This document shows, piece after piece, positions 1-10,299 of a stretch of DNA of 64,000 nt. Positions within the stretch are counted from its first letter, which is position 1, and every line of letters starts with the position of its first letter. The position numbers and the translations under genes are program-made. Under the pieces are notes generated by a model. It saw nothing but the letters and a program-made list of their open reading frames with translations. It did no database searches and was not told the origin of the DNA. This DNA is from Rhipidocladum racemiflorum (lineage: Eukaryota > Streptophyta > Magnoliopsida > Poales > Poaceae), in the NCBI GenBank assembly GCA_036346355.1, contig CM070583.1, forward strand, positions 4,774,001 to 4,838,000, written 5' to 3'.

Positions 1-292
1 AGTCTTGTTACTTGATTCTGGAGATGAGAAAGTGCCTGCTACTGCAGATGGCATGATCAAGCTCTCACGGTGTGTTGCTTCTGTTGAACTTGAGGGAGAG
101 CTGGAAGTTTTTGTTGAGGCACGGGGAGGTGATAATAAGATGGTTGTTAAGAAAGCTAGTAAGGTTTTCATACCTAAGACAGCAGGTCGAAGCTATGGCA
201 TATTGAAAGTTGGGTTCTGTAAGATGAAAGTCACTGTCGCTTGGTCACTTCTTTCAGATATTACTGGTGACTATGCACTGCAACTCAAGTAG
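1..292 (+). pseudogene. DUF6598 exon 3, 3' end (copy A, cut by window edge)
   Basis: Base 1 matches base 29309 of the intact DUF6598 gene, and the reading frame is open from there to a TAG at 290-292. The protein is identical to the intact copies for about 80 codons. The tail then differs: the intact genes end in ...GEAGPT, while this copy ends in ...ALQLK, through small differences around 260 and 275-290. Its unit-2 counterpart is a broken exon that starts at 35456, so this copy may also lack its upstream part, which lies outside the window. The function of DUF6598 is unknown. It could still be the end of a working gene, because the window edge hides the rest. Confidence 0.75.
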
Positions 293-943
293 GCTGGTCC
301 TACCTAGGTGCTCATCCGAGTCGTATACCTTAGCCGTCATCGAACAATTTGCCTTGCTTTCGGATGTATTGATGATGTAATTACGTTTTCGACCGGTGTT
401 AATCGGATGTTAATGAAGCTTTCAAACTTATTGTAGCTGTTGCTTCTGAAGGGCCTATGGTTGTTAACTTTGTTTGAGGTGGTATTTTGTATTATCAAAT
501 GATGAGATCGGGATATGTTTGTGGTATCGCTATATGTATCGATAAAGATAGTTTTGCAGACTTAAATGAGCTCTCTTGCAGTATGTTTTATCTACTAGCA
601 CGAGTGTTCTGCCAGAGTTTGTTTTGTGGAGCTGGACGGTAAATCTAGTCATCCGAACCTAAATTTTATCATGTTTAGAACTTATTAATTTGCCATTGAA
701 GTCACGCTAGTAACATTTATGAACCTAAGCACGCCCTGAAATTATATATATCCAATCAATGTTTACCACAAAGGAGTACCATAATGCCTTCTTTCACACT
801 TGTCTTCCTATTCAGAATTTGCAGGAATTTACTGTGTCATAGTCTAGCTATTACTACTCTTATCTAAACTACTCTGATGATCGTGACATAATGAACAGAC
901 AAAAAACAGGTCCACAAAAAACGATTCCTCAGCCGTCTGATCA
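293..943. other. Convergent spacer between DUF6598 and RIP 3' ends (A)
   Basis: AT-rich DNA between the tail-to-tail DUF6598 (+) and RIP (-) ends. It recurs at 29619-30247, 35957-36594 and 58700-59337. No ORF here matches a known family. The piece 638-712 also has a diverged match at 33879-33954, pointing to an older copy of this spacer. The 3' UTRs of both genes should lie here; no clear polyadenylation signal was assigned. Confidence 0.6.
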
Positions 944-1484
944 TCAATCGATGAATCCCGGTTCTGCAATTTGAATTATGGCTTGCCTCTGTTGTTGTCG
1001 CTGTCGCCGGCCTTGTCTCCCAGGAAAGATCAACAACTCGGTATCAAGGAGGATCAGTGTAATATCCCTCGTCAGGTCGTCCAACCCATGTATCTCATAC
1101 GGTGCAGCAAAACCATTCAACTGAACTTGGTTTATATTTCGGTCCCTATGCCCCTGCGGCAGCGCCATCTTTCGCCTCATGTCTAAAAGGAACCGTGAGA
1201 AGACTTGCCAGGAAGCCATTCTCCTCCACATCCACTCTGGCAGTTCGGTTGCCGGTCCGTCATCTCCCAACCTTCTTGTGATCTCGTTTAGCACAGACAG
1301 AAAACGAATGGCCTCACAAAATATCACCACCGTGCGAAGCAATGCCCTTCGTAATTGAGCAAGGACACCATCAGGTGGACGATGGTCCCGATGCCTGCGC
1401 AGTGGAGGTGGACGATAGTCTTGGTAGAAGGCCAAAGTGAAGAAGATGTCCCGCAGATTCTCGCCACCTCCTATCCTGGGCCGA
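944..1484 (-). pseudogene. RIP (rRNA N-glycosidase) exon 2, 5'-less remnant A
   Basis: Minus-strand frame with the C-terminal half of a ribosome-inactivating protein, the family that removes one adenine from the sarcin-ricin loop of large rRNA. The catalytic-helix motif CEAIRF (Glu codon 1313-1315, Arg three residues on) matches the family's EAxRF. The later motif SWQVFS (Trp codon 1208-1210) matches the conserved active-site Trp region. The frame is open from a TGCAG acceptor (exon starts at 1484) to the stop at 944. The upstream exon with the two substrate-stacking tyrosines is absent: homology to the fuller copy at 59338-60336 stops at 1525/1526, inside the intron. It therefore cannot encode a complete RIP. 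The family call is strong; loss of function is inferred from the missing half. Confidence 0.72.
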
Positions 1485-1974
1485 CTGCATAATTAACTAA
1501 TTAGAGTCAAGATTGTTTAATTGATTTTTACTATAAATTCATATGGAGTTTAGTGGCGAGAATTATATCATTATGTGGATGTCGATGTTAGCCAGCTAAT
1601 GATGAAAACTCGATCATAACTGAGCTACCAATAAAAATATATAGCAAAATAAAAAGTGACAAAATTCATATACAAACTACCGGAACATATTTTTCTAGTC
1701 GGTTGGATTTTCGTGGGTGGGTTGATCAGTTTTACTAGTTGGCATATTTTTTTTAATATACACATGAACTATTTTTACTATAAAATACGATACAGATTCA
1801 TGTCGAACATGTAACGCATTTCCTGATTTATTACTGCTAAACTTGTACTGATGATTAAAAGGTAACCAACGATGCATTAATAGCGACGCATGTTCATCTG
1901 GGTATGATGGGGCGTGATAGTTTCGGCCAGCATGTAGAATAGTCTAATATGTGTGCAAGCGCAGATTAACACTA
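1485..1974. other. Intron remnant plus AT-rich DNA without genes
   Basis: 1485-1525 is the 3' part of the RIP intron. From 1526 the sequence differs from the full RIP copy (D) and is AT-rich DNA shared only with 30830-31279 and 37177-37626. No coding or repeat signal was recognised. Confidence 0.5.
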
Positions 1975-1976
1975 TC

Positions 1977-1977
<1 letters not shown>

Positions 1978-2042
<65 letters not shown>
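1978..2042. repeat. Compound microsatellite (CT)n(AT)n
   Basis: A pure CT run is followed directly by a pure AT run. Length differs between the three copies (1978-2042, 31284-31337, 37631-37695), as expected for replication slippage. Confidence 0.95.
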
Positions 2043-2045
<3 letters not shown>

Positions 2046-2328
2046 CTAGCCTTATAAGGCCTAGAATTGAAGCCCAACCGTGGTGCCACCTCACCCTCGC
2101 AATTTTTTCAAAAAATCCCCTCGGCTTTCTCCAAATTACAAATAGGTCCCTACGCGATTTTATGTGAGGAAAATATTTTTCCCAGTTCGCGTTTAGGTCC
2201 CTGGTTTTGTCGCTTTGCATAGAGGACCTCCGTTAAATGCGAATCGCGAGCGAGCCCTTTCCTAATTTTTAAAATAGCGAACATGTCCAAAATTATAACA
2301 AATAGGTCCTCGCTTTACGCTCGGGTCC

Positions 2329-2880
2329 TTTCTCCGCTTTGTCCCAAAAAAATGTTTTCGGGTCCGTTTTTCTCCAGAGCATGCGAAAAATATTTTCGTA
2401 GCCGCTTTTTCAAAAAAATATGAAAACCGCTTCCTTTCTCCGCTTTGCCCGTAAAAATGTTTTCGTGATCCGCTTTACCTCCGAGCACGGGAAATGTTTT
2501 CGTGGCTATTTCCCCAAAAATAGGAGATCGTTTCCTTTCTCCGCTTTTGCCCGAAAAATTCCGTGATACGCTTTTTCTCCGAGCATGGGAAAAATATTTT
2601 CGTCGCCCGTTTTCCAAAAAAATGGAAAGCCGTTCCCTTTCTCCGCTTTGCCCTAAAAATGTTTTCGTGATCTGCTTTTCCTCCGAGCATAGGGAAAATA
2701 TTTTCGGTGGCTATTTCCCCCCCAAAAAATGAGAGACCGTTTTCTTTCTCCATTTTTCCTGAAAAAAATATTTTCGTGATCCATTTTTTCTCCAGACCAT
2801 GGAAAAAATGTTTTCATTGGCCGTTTCTCCAAAAAAAATGGAAATTCGTTTTTCGTCCGTCGTTTCTCCGTTTCCCCCCT
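2329..2880. repeat. Minisatellite, ~103-118 bp unit, 5-6 copies
   Basis: Recurrent block containing TTTCTCCG, a C-run/A-run, ATGTTTTCGTGAT and AAATATTTTCG. Unit starts measured in the homologous array of unit 1 are 31625, 31728, 31837, 31948, 32058 and 32176. Long open frames across it on both strands are by-products of the repeat, not genes. Confidence 0.85.
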
Positions 2881-3252
2881 TTTTTTTCTCATTTTTCCCG
2901 GGAAAATAAGCGCATAGGATGTTAAACTCGGCATCTAAAATTCCTTTTGCGGCTCGATTTCTAATATTTTTTAAGACATGTATTATTGCCCGTTGACTGC
3001 ATAGGGTGTTAAACTCGGCATCTATAGCTTTTTTTTGTGGTTTGGGATCTAATATTTCTCGAAACATGTATTATTCTTTTTTTCTCCCAAAAAGGGCCAT
3101 TGTTTCGCTGGTTCGTCGACGGTTCTTATCTATCGTCTTTTTTCGAAAAAATACCCAAGCGAACAAAAAAAAACGAATATTCCTGTCTTTTTTAGAGATA
3201 AAAACTTCGATCAAATTTCGCACGACGCGGCGAAGCGCGCAGCTCTAGCTAG

Positions 3253-4251
3253 TATATATATATATATGCCATGCACCGAAGAAGCATACATTTTGGACGC
3301 CTAAATTGTAAATTGGTCTGATAAATTCGCAGCGTGTGCTGAGGATGCGTACGTGAACGTGGATCGTGTGTGAGTAGTGTGGTAAGGATGTGCACGTGTG
3401 CGTGAGTTTCGGATTGGGCCAGTGAGAATAAGGTCCCGTTTGGTACGGTTCCAGATCCTGGTAGAAATGGAAACGGTTTCAGATTCTTAGTAGAAACATT
3501 TCCGGTAGAATCAATCACTTTCTGCAAACCGTTTGGTAGATTCTAGTAGAAACTAGTGAAACGGGGTTGAGGGTGATTCAACCACGGTGTGAAAAAAGAA
3601 GAAACGTTTCGAGGAGAATCGTTCCAAGTTTTAGCCCGTTTACCGGGTTTCTCCTAGATTCTAGTAGAAACAAATTTCGGTTCCAAGTTGCCAAATGAGG
3701 CTTAAGATTCTAGGTAGATTCTGATTCTACGTAGTGGGCGCTTTTGATTGTGGGAGAAGTTATCCATAATTCTTCCATTTTGTAAATAATCTATTTTTTA
3801 AAACAAAAACTGAAACGAATGGGACCTAAGTCGAAGAGATGTAGGAAAATGGAATGGAACTACAAGAACCAGTACTTCAACATGCTACACTAAAATGAGA
3901 GATAAGAAAATGAAACATAATTGAAAAACTCAATTAGAAATGAGTATTGGACAATCACTCCTGAAGCATTACATGAGATCTTGCCGCCAAGATAAGGAGG
4001 ATAAGAGAAGCCAAGACCGTGGAGCTCCGCATTGCAAGTGCTAATTTGGGTGAAGTAAAGCTCCAAAGGAAGAGAGACAAATTTGTGTATGGAAGACCAA
4101 GGCATAGTGTCGCCAATGAAGGGCTTCCGTGGTTCTGAAATCTGAAATCAGCCCATGTAGCACATGTTCTAGTTGATATGCTCATTTTTATTTTTTTTCG
4201 TTAAAAAAAGTAAGTTTGATTTTAGGTGCAACCCTACTGTAACACCTTGAA
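3253..4251. other. Non-coding stretch with a possible hAT-like MITE at 3430-3703
   Basis: 3430-3703 starts with AAGGTCCCGTTTGGTAC and ends with an imperfect inverse (GTTGCCAAATGAGGCTT). This resembles the GTTTGG-type ends of grass hAT MITEs, but no clean target duplication was seen. The rest (3253-3429, 3704-4251) is AT-rich with no recognised gene. The unit-2 equivalent is 38937-39935. Confidence 0.35.
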
Positions 4252-4590
4252 TTTTTTAAATAATACATTTTTAAAATAATTTTGCAAAAATAATAGACCA
4301 AACAAAAAATTTACCAAAATACACCTCTGTCACCATTTGAATTGGTAATAGGGTTCTGTCGCCAATTCAAATGGTGATAGAAATCTCAGTCTTATCAACT
4401 AAATGAATCGACGTCAAAATAAATCCATCAGCCAATTCAATCCGCAACAAAAGAGATTTTTTGTTGTCATTTGAAATGGCTACAGAGGCTTTATCGCCAA
4501 TTCAAATGTCAACAGAGGTGTATTTTTATAATTTTTATTTTGGCCTATTATTTTTGCAAAATTATTTTTAAAATATACTATTTTAAAAAA
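4252..4590. repeat. Fold-back element with ~78 bp inverted arms
   Basis: The left arm 4252-4329 and right arm 4513-4590 are imperfect reverse complements over ~78 bp, both including the stretch TAATTTTGCAAAAATAAT. The ~180 bp loop holds a second perfect 15 bp inverted pair, CACCATTTGAATTGG / CCAATTCAAATGGTG. There is no ORF. It could be a MITE or a small-RNA-producing hairpin; flanking duplications were not resolved. Confidence 0.75.
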
Positions 4591-4648
4591 ACTGGTAATC
4601 CATGATCCGATTTGACCAACTCCAGTAGTTGTGGAAAGAGTAGGTCAT

Positions 4649-5239
4649 CGTAATAGTCTCTTTATTTTTTTTACAAAACTAGTCTCCATACGAAATATTT
4701 TGGAGAAATAGCCCAGTAGTCCACATCTACCGTGCTCAAGAGCGCGAAAACAAGATCCCACTCTACCCGAGCGCGGAACAGCCCGCTCCCGCGCCCGGCT
4801 CGTGTTGCTCCCATGCCCAGCCCACTTCCCGCACTCACCCGCCCCCAAGCGAGCGCGTGCACCACGCGGCCGCTCCCTTGCGCGAGCCCACTGGCCCCAC
4901 CAAGCACGCTCGGCGCTCGCACACGGCTCGCGCCCCCCAACTCCTACCCCGCATGCCTCCCCGGCTCGCGTGATTAGGCGCCCACTTGGCTCGCAATCCA
5001 CCGCCCCTGGCCGCGCTCCCGGCTCGCGCGCCAGCACCGCACCCACACCTGCTGCGCTTCCCGTGTGCTGGAGCTGGCTGCCACGTGTTCCCACCGCGGG
5101 ATATTGCTTCCGCACTCAGGTAGCATGGGATCTTGCTCCCACTCTTCGAGCGCTGTAGATGTGGGCCAGGGGCATTTTTATAAAATATTTTGTATGAAGG
5201 TTAGTTTGTAAAAAAAATAATAAGGAAGCTATTATAGTA
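4649..5239. mobile_element. GC-rich element with ~110 bp inverted ends (Pack-type candidate)
   Basis: Left arm 4649-4760 and right arm 5126-5239 are imperfect reverse complements (landmarks: TAATAGTC/CTATTATA at the tips, CCACATCTAC/GTAGATGTGG inside). Between them lies ~365 bp of very GC-rich DNA that is open in frames on both strands (118 and 156 codons), with Pro/Arg/Ala-rich translations typical of GC bias and no recognised domain. Long inverted ends around a GC-rich gene-like insert fit a Pack-MULE-like element. No 9 bp target duplication was found, so the class is uncertain. Confidence 0.5.
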
Positions 5240-5247
5240 AACTATTT

Positions 5248-5333
5248 TTGTCGAAATATGCTTGGGCCAGCCTGTTTAGCGGCTTGGCCCGAGAAGCCCA
5301 GTTTCTTAGTACTCATTAAACATAGAGCAAATA
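5248..5333 (+). promoter_or_regulatory. DUF6598 upstream region, left half, cut by Helitron
   Basis: Aligns with 25598-25682, just upstream of the intact DUF6598 gene (shared landmarks: cagcctgtt, ggcccgagaag, tagtactc, cattaaac, agagcaaata). It ends at ...gcaaata, exactly where the Helitron begins. The right half resumes at 18578. Confidence 0.75.
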
Positions 5334-5399
5334 TCTAAACTAATAAAAAAAGGAGTTTACCCTTCCTTGATGGATCGTCCAACCCATCAGTAAGGCCCG

Positions 5400-6240
5400 A
5401 TTCCAGCCCATTTCTTATGCACAAGGCCCCCGCAGCGCTCCTCTCCGTGATCTTCTTCGCCGGTTTCAGCCAGAGCTCGATTTCCTCGCCCCACACGATC
5501 TCCACGCTCTACCGCGCCCACCTCGCCGTCCCCGTCCTTATCGTCGCTGGCCAGCACGTCGCGCCCACCATGACCCTCCGCTCCCGCCTCGCCCTTATTT
5601 CCGGCTGGCACTCCGTCAACCCACGCCGCCTCATCCCTATCACCGCCGCACCATCTCCTCGCCACCGCATCTCTTCAGATCGCCCTGTCTCCTATCACCG
5701 GCGGCCCCATTCCTACCTTTTATCGCCATCACTCACCACCGCCAGATCTACTCATTCTCTCTCCTAAATTAGGGAGGGTGGTCGTGATGATGGTTGCGCG
5801 ATCGGATCTGCGTGAGGCGAGGCCGCGGTGGCCGACGAGTGCGAGATGGTGTGCACGACGACCAGATCCGGAGAGATAAGGGAGGCGGTTCCTAGCCGGA
5901 CGACGACGAGGCCGGTTCCTAGAGTCGGCGACTGATCCGATGATGCTACATTGGCAACGGCATAAGGTAGTATCCGCTTCCAAATCCATCACCATCTAGG
6001 CTCGGCCCTCCTCTCTTCAATCATCTCCACCGAGTGCCAAGCTCCACCATCACTGCCGCCACTCGATACCCTCTCCCGTGTTGCGTGAAGACGCTTAACA
6101 CCTCCGCCACCAAGCTCGTATGCCAAAGAAGGTGGAATAAGACCGGGTAGGGTATGATTTTGATCTGCTCCTTTCTTGTCAGATTCACCCCCTAACTCCT
6201 GCAAGATGTTTGATAGAATGCCTCTATGGGTTGGAGTTAA
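5400..6240. other. GC-rich gene-like fragment carried by the Helitron
   Basis: GC-rich region with short overlapping open frames on both strands (for example 116 codons at 5417-5767). Small indels against 41084-41926 disrupt the frames, so neither is convincing as a protein. It looks like a captured 5' exon or leader of an unidentified gene. It ends near the 'tgtttgatagaatgcctc' stretch at 6207. Confidence 0.4.
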
Positions 6241-6584
6241 AATGTTACTTCTCTTTCTTGTTTTGGGCTACCGCATTTCTGTATCCAAAAGAAAAATATT
6301 CCGGTGTTTCTTTACTTGATGGATTTGTTTGTATATTGTACTCACTACTGTGCTTGATGGATTTGTTTGTATAGTGGAAGTTGCCTTATAGTGAATTAAA
6401 CTGTCAATATCAATCAGGCGTAAAGTTTAGTAGGAGTATATCAATTATCAATGAGCAAATGGGGTCACAGATTTAATTATCAAATGCATGGGTTATAAAC
6501 TTATCATTTGATCCGATTTGCTATGGATGTCACAAGTCAATGTTTATTGTAATGTACAGATCTTTGGTCCCAGTTGGAGGAGCT
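6241..6584. other. AT-rich Helitron interior, no gene seen
   Basis: Intron-like AT-rich DNA between the GC-rich fragment and the copia insertion. It continues after the copia at 14830. It contains two copies of 'cttgatggatttgtttgtata' (6315 and 6353). Confidence 0.5.
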
Positions 6585-6589
6585 GATGC
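6585..6589. repeat. Target-site duplication GATGC (left)
   Basis: 5 bp duplication flanking the copia element; the right copy is at 14825-14829. Confidence 0.9.
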
Positions 6590-8107
6590 TGAAGGGAATA
6601 TGCCCGAGAGGCAATAATAAATTGTTTATTATCTTATTCCATGTTTATAATAGATGTTTATTTCTCATGCTAAAATTGTATTAACCGGAAACGTTGGTAC
6701 ATGTGTGTTTAATAAACAAAAAGGTTCCTAGTAAAGCCTCTCTTTTAAACTAGCTCGTTGATTAACTGATGATCAAGGTTTCCTGATCATGAACATTGGA
6801 TGTTGTTAATAACGGGGTCACATTATTAGAAGAATGATGTGATGAACACACACCCAAGTTGGTATAGCAAATTCGATCAAGTCATTAAAGTTTGTTGTCA
6901 GATCGAACATATACAAAATAGCTCTTTTCCTTAGACCATGAGATGATGTCAATCACTAACTCCTAAGAGTACTTTGATGACATCAAACGTCACTCCGTAA
7001 CCCGGTGACTATACAGATGGATTTGGGTATTATGAAAGTATTAGTTGAGGCTCCTGCATCAAGAGTGGGATTTGTCCATCCGTGATGACGGAGAGATATA
7101 CTCCGACCCTCTCGGTGATATCACATTGACATCGCTTGCAAGCACGTGACTAGGTCACAAGAATGTCATATCACGGAACGAGTAAAGAGTACTTGTCGGT
7201 AACGGGATCAAACTAGGTATAGTTGATACCGATGATCGGATCCCGGATAAGTAATATATCGCGAGACAAAAGGAATTGGTTATGTTGTTTTTGGTTCACA
7301 CGATCACTAGTTCATCGTTGAGTAAGTGGGAGTCATTATGGATCTCCAGATCCCGCTGATGATTATTGATCAGAGAGGTGTCTTGATCATGTTCATTTTA
7401 TTCACGAACCGTAGGGTGACACACTTAAGGTTCATCGACGCTTTTGAGTAGATACGGAACACCGGAGAAAAGTTTGGACAGCACCGGAATAGTTTCGGGA
7501 TATCGGAATAGTTCAAGGGGGTATGTGTTAATTTTTGTTAATTAAAAGGATTAACAAATATTAAAATAACAAAAATAAAATTGTTTATTTATGAAGAGAA
7601 TGGAGAGTCCATTCACATGGAGAGAGTGGAGAGTCCACTCGCTCCTATAAAAGGGAGGGTGGAGCTCCTCTCTCATGGACTAATAACCATGACCCTTTGG
7701 TTGGTCCTTTCTCCCTCCTCCTGCTGTTCCACCTTTCAAGCGAGCTTGCTTAAGCGGCCGCTGAAATAGTTTCTCCACCACCACCACTAAGTCGTAGTGT
7801 TGTTGGAGTTTCCCGTGGATCCTCTACTTCCGCTGCCCCGCTGGATCGAGGGATTGGAGGTCGTCGTTGTTCCGTACGTGTGACCAAGTACGGAGGCGCT
7901 GCCGTTTGTGGCGCTCATCTTCGCGACTTTGAAGTCGGGCGTGTACCTCTACTTCAACCACGTTTGTTTGCGGGAACGTTATTCCCGCTTTCGGTCTACG
8001 AGGGTGAGTCCTTCTGAAACCGTTTACTTGCATCTCCTAGATATGATCTTGGTGTTTGGTTGCAATCGTAGGAAAATTTTTGTTTTTCCTTGCTTCGAAA
8101 CCCATCA
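6590..8107 (+). repeat. 5' LTR of BARE/Angela-like copia element
   Basis: Runs from TGAAGGGAATATGCCC to CCCATCA and is ~1.5 kb long, within the range of BARE/Angela-type LTRs. It matches the 3' LTR 13239-14824 and the solo LTR 42292-43886. It contains the LTR promoter TATAAAAG at 7646-7653. It is shorter than the other LTRs because most of a 30 bp tandem repeat ('agtccattcacatgaagaga') is missing near 7590-7640. Confidence 0.93.
7646..7653 (+). promoter_or_regulatory. LTR TATA box
   Basis: TATAAAAG inside the 5' LTR, in the position expected for the element's RNA promoter; the equivalent in the 3' LTR is at 14369-14376. Confidence 0.6.
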
Positions 8108-8108
8108 G

Positions 8109-8120
8109 TGGTATCAGAGC
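8109..8120 (+). other. Primer-binding site (initiator tRNA-Met)
   Basis: TGGTATCAGAGC lies one base after the 5' LTR. This is the standard plant copia site complementary to the 3' end of initiator tRNA-Met, used to start minus-strand DNA synthesis. Confidence 0.95.
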
Positions 8121-9288
8121 CGTGTCTATGCGTAGATGTTATGTACGGTTAAAACACATATGGATGTGGGCGTTGATGATCATGTTGTTGCATACTTTTG
8201 TGTTTTTTGGATCATGGTGGCATAGTGGGATTTGAAGCGGTCCGGACTAACCTTACATGTCCTCGCACATGAGACTTGTTCCACGCTTGACATGCAACTA
8301 GTATTGCATAAGTGGCTTTGCGGGTGTCTGTTTCTCCTACTATAGTCATGATCTAATTTACAACGGTTTGCTAATAATGTTTTTATCACCGTTGTGGTTC
8401 TTGTTCGTAGGTAAGAACGGTTCTTTCCTAGAAAGCCCAAAACCGCGTAAAATATGCAAAAAAATAAATAAATTAGAGGCGTCTAACTTGTTTTTGCAGG
8501 GCATGTGATGTGATATGGTCATTGATACAAAGATTGTTGTATGAAATAAGATTTATTGTAAATTTAAACAACCGGCAGGAGCCATTTGGTTGTCTTTTCT
8601 TTTATGGCCTCATGCTAAGTATATGTCCATGTGATATATTGTAATGGAGGAAGACAATCGAGATGGAAGCACCATGGACCTTGGTGCCACGCCGGTGGAA
8701 TGATGGAGATCATACCATGACGCACAAGATGGAGATCAAGTGCTAGAAGGACCATATCATATCACATTATTCATGCATGTGATGTTAATCCTTTTTATGC
8801 ATCTTATTTTGCTTGGATGTGATTGCGTCGTTAGCACTATAAGATGATCCCTTCAACTTAATATCAAGATAATAATGTGTTCTTCCATAGTATGCACCGT
8901 TAAGAAAGTTCGTCGTTTCGAAGCACCACGTGATGATCGGGTGTGATAGACTCTACGTTCGCATACAACGGGTGTAAGCCGATTTACACAAGCAAATACT
9001 TTGGTTCTACTTGGCGAGCCTAGCATGTACAGACATGGCCTCTAACACGAACCTAAAGGTAAAGCATGAGTCATATGGATGATATGATGAACATATTGAT
9101 GTTCGCCTTTGAAACTATGCCGTCTCACGTGATGATCGGTTTCGGTATAGTGAATTTGGTTCGTGTAATCACTAAAGATGACTAGAGGGATGTTGTTTTT
9201 GAGTGGGAGTTCTCGTAGTAATTTTGAATTAAACTTGAACTTAATCTATTATGAACTTAGTCTAAGTAACTTTGCAAATACGTTGTAG
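8121..9288 (+). other. copia untranslated leader
   Basis: ~1.2 kb between the primer-binding site and the gag start. Long leaders are usual in BARE-type elements. No coding frame was recognised. Confidence 0.6.
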
Positions 9289-10260
9289 ATGGCACCACCT
9301 ACTTTCAATTTCAATCTGCTCATGGAGAAAGAGAAACTAGCCACCAACGGTAGCAACTTTACCAATCGGGCCCTTAACTCGAGGATTCTCCTCACGCTGC
9401 TCAAAGGAGCTATGTGCTTGATGCGCCATTGGGTGCCCCGCCTACGATGATGCCCCGAAGAGGAGAAAAATGTTTTCTTGACTCGCAAGGAGGACCACGC
9501 TTAGTTCACAACGGCATTTTGTATGGCCTTGAGCCCGAGCCGCGAAACGCTTTCGAGCACAAAGAATGCTTTTGATACAATGGGAGAGTTGAAAATGATT
9601 TTCGACACCCATGCCGCATGATGAGAGTTATGAAGCTTCAAAAGTTCTTTAGCCGCATGATGGAGGAAAACAGCTCCGTTAGTGAGCACGTACTCAAAAT
9701 GTTCTGGGTACGCCGATAAACTCATAGCTTTGGGAATAACGATCCCCATTGAGCTAGGAATTCATCGTGTTCTCCAGTCTACGCCACCAAGCTACAAGAG
9801 CTTTGTGATGAACTACAACATGCAGGCATGAAGAAGTCTCTCCCGAGCTTCACACGCTGAAATCTTGAAGTAGAGATCAAGAAAGGCAAGGCTAAGGGTA
9901 ACTTCAAGAAGAAGGGCAAGTCTGCTGCCATATCTCGAGAAGAAGACCAAGGCTGGCCCTAAGTCGACATCTTGAATGTTTTTACCGCAAGGGCACTTTG
10001 GGCACCGAAGCGCAAGCGCCCAAAATACCTGGCCGATAAGAAGGACGGGAATGTGAACAAAGGTATATATGATATACATGTTATTGATGTGTACCTTACT
10101 AGTACTCGCGATGGCGCTGGGTATTTGATACCGGTTCGGTTGCTAACATATGTAACTCGAAAAAGGAGCTAAGGAACAAAGCGACAACTAGCAAGGGATG
10201 AGGTGATGATGTGCGTTGGCAATGGATCAAAGGTTGATGTGATCGCCACGGACGCTACCT
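9289..10260 (+). pseudogene. copia gag remnant, multiply broken
   Basis: An ATG at 9289 begins a Gag-like frame (MAPPTFNFN..., with EKEKL soon after), as in BARE/Angela Gag. Frameshifts and stops follow within ~150 bp. A degenerate zinc-knuckle region lies near 9970-10040, with the expected second cysteine lost (CFYRKG). Gag would coat the element's RNA; this copy cannot make it. Confidence 0.65.
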
Positions 10261-10299
10261 ATCCAATTACCATCGAGATTAGTTATGAACCTAAATAAT

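Larger units (their letters stand above)
1975..3252. mobile_element. Helitron-like non-autonomous element, A-type
   Basis: Candidate Helitron. It starts with TC in a TC-rich/TA-rich leader, and ends in CTAG followed by T at 3249-3252, shortly after a GCG-rich short hairpin (better kept in the unit-2 copy as GCGCG/CGCGC). It contains a microsatellite, a ~110 bp minisatellite and two copies of a 'gtgttaaactcggcatct' block (about 2920 and 3008). No gene is present. Its interior shares motifs with the element at 61347-62126, which has a clearer Helitron end. The 5' boundary is tentative because of the simple repeat. Confidence 0.42.

Noticed and set aside
2329..2880. Regular repeats considered as a CRISPR array
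   Set aside because: Units are adjacent and continuous with no unique spacers, in a plant genome, with no cas genes.
8109..8120. tRNA-like sequence TGGTATCAGAGC
   Set aside because: It is the retrotransposon primer-binding site, not a tRNA gene; no cloverleaf surrounds it.
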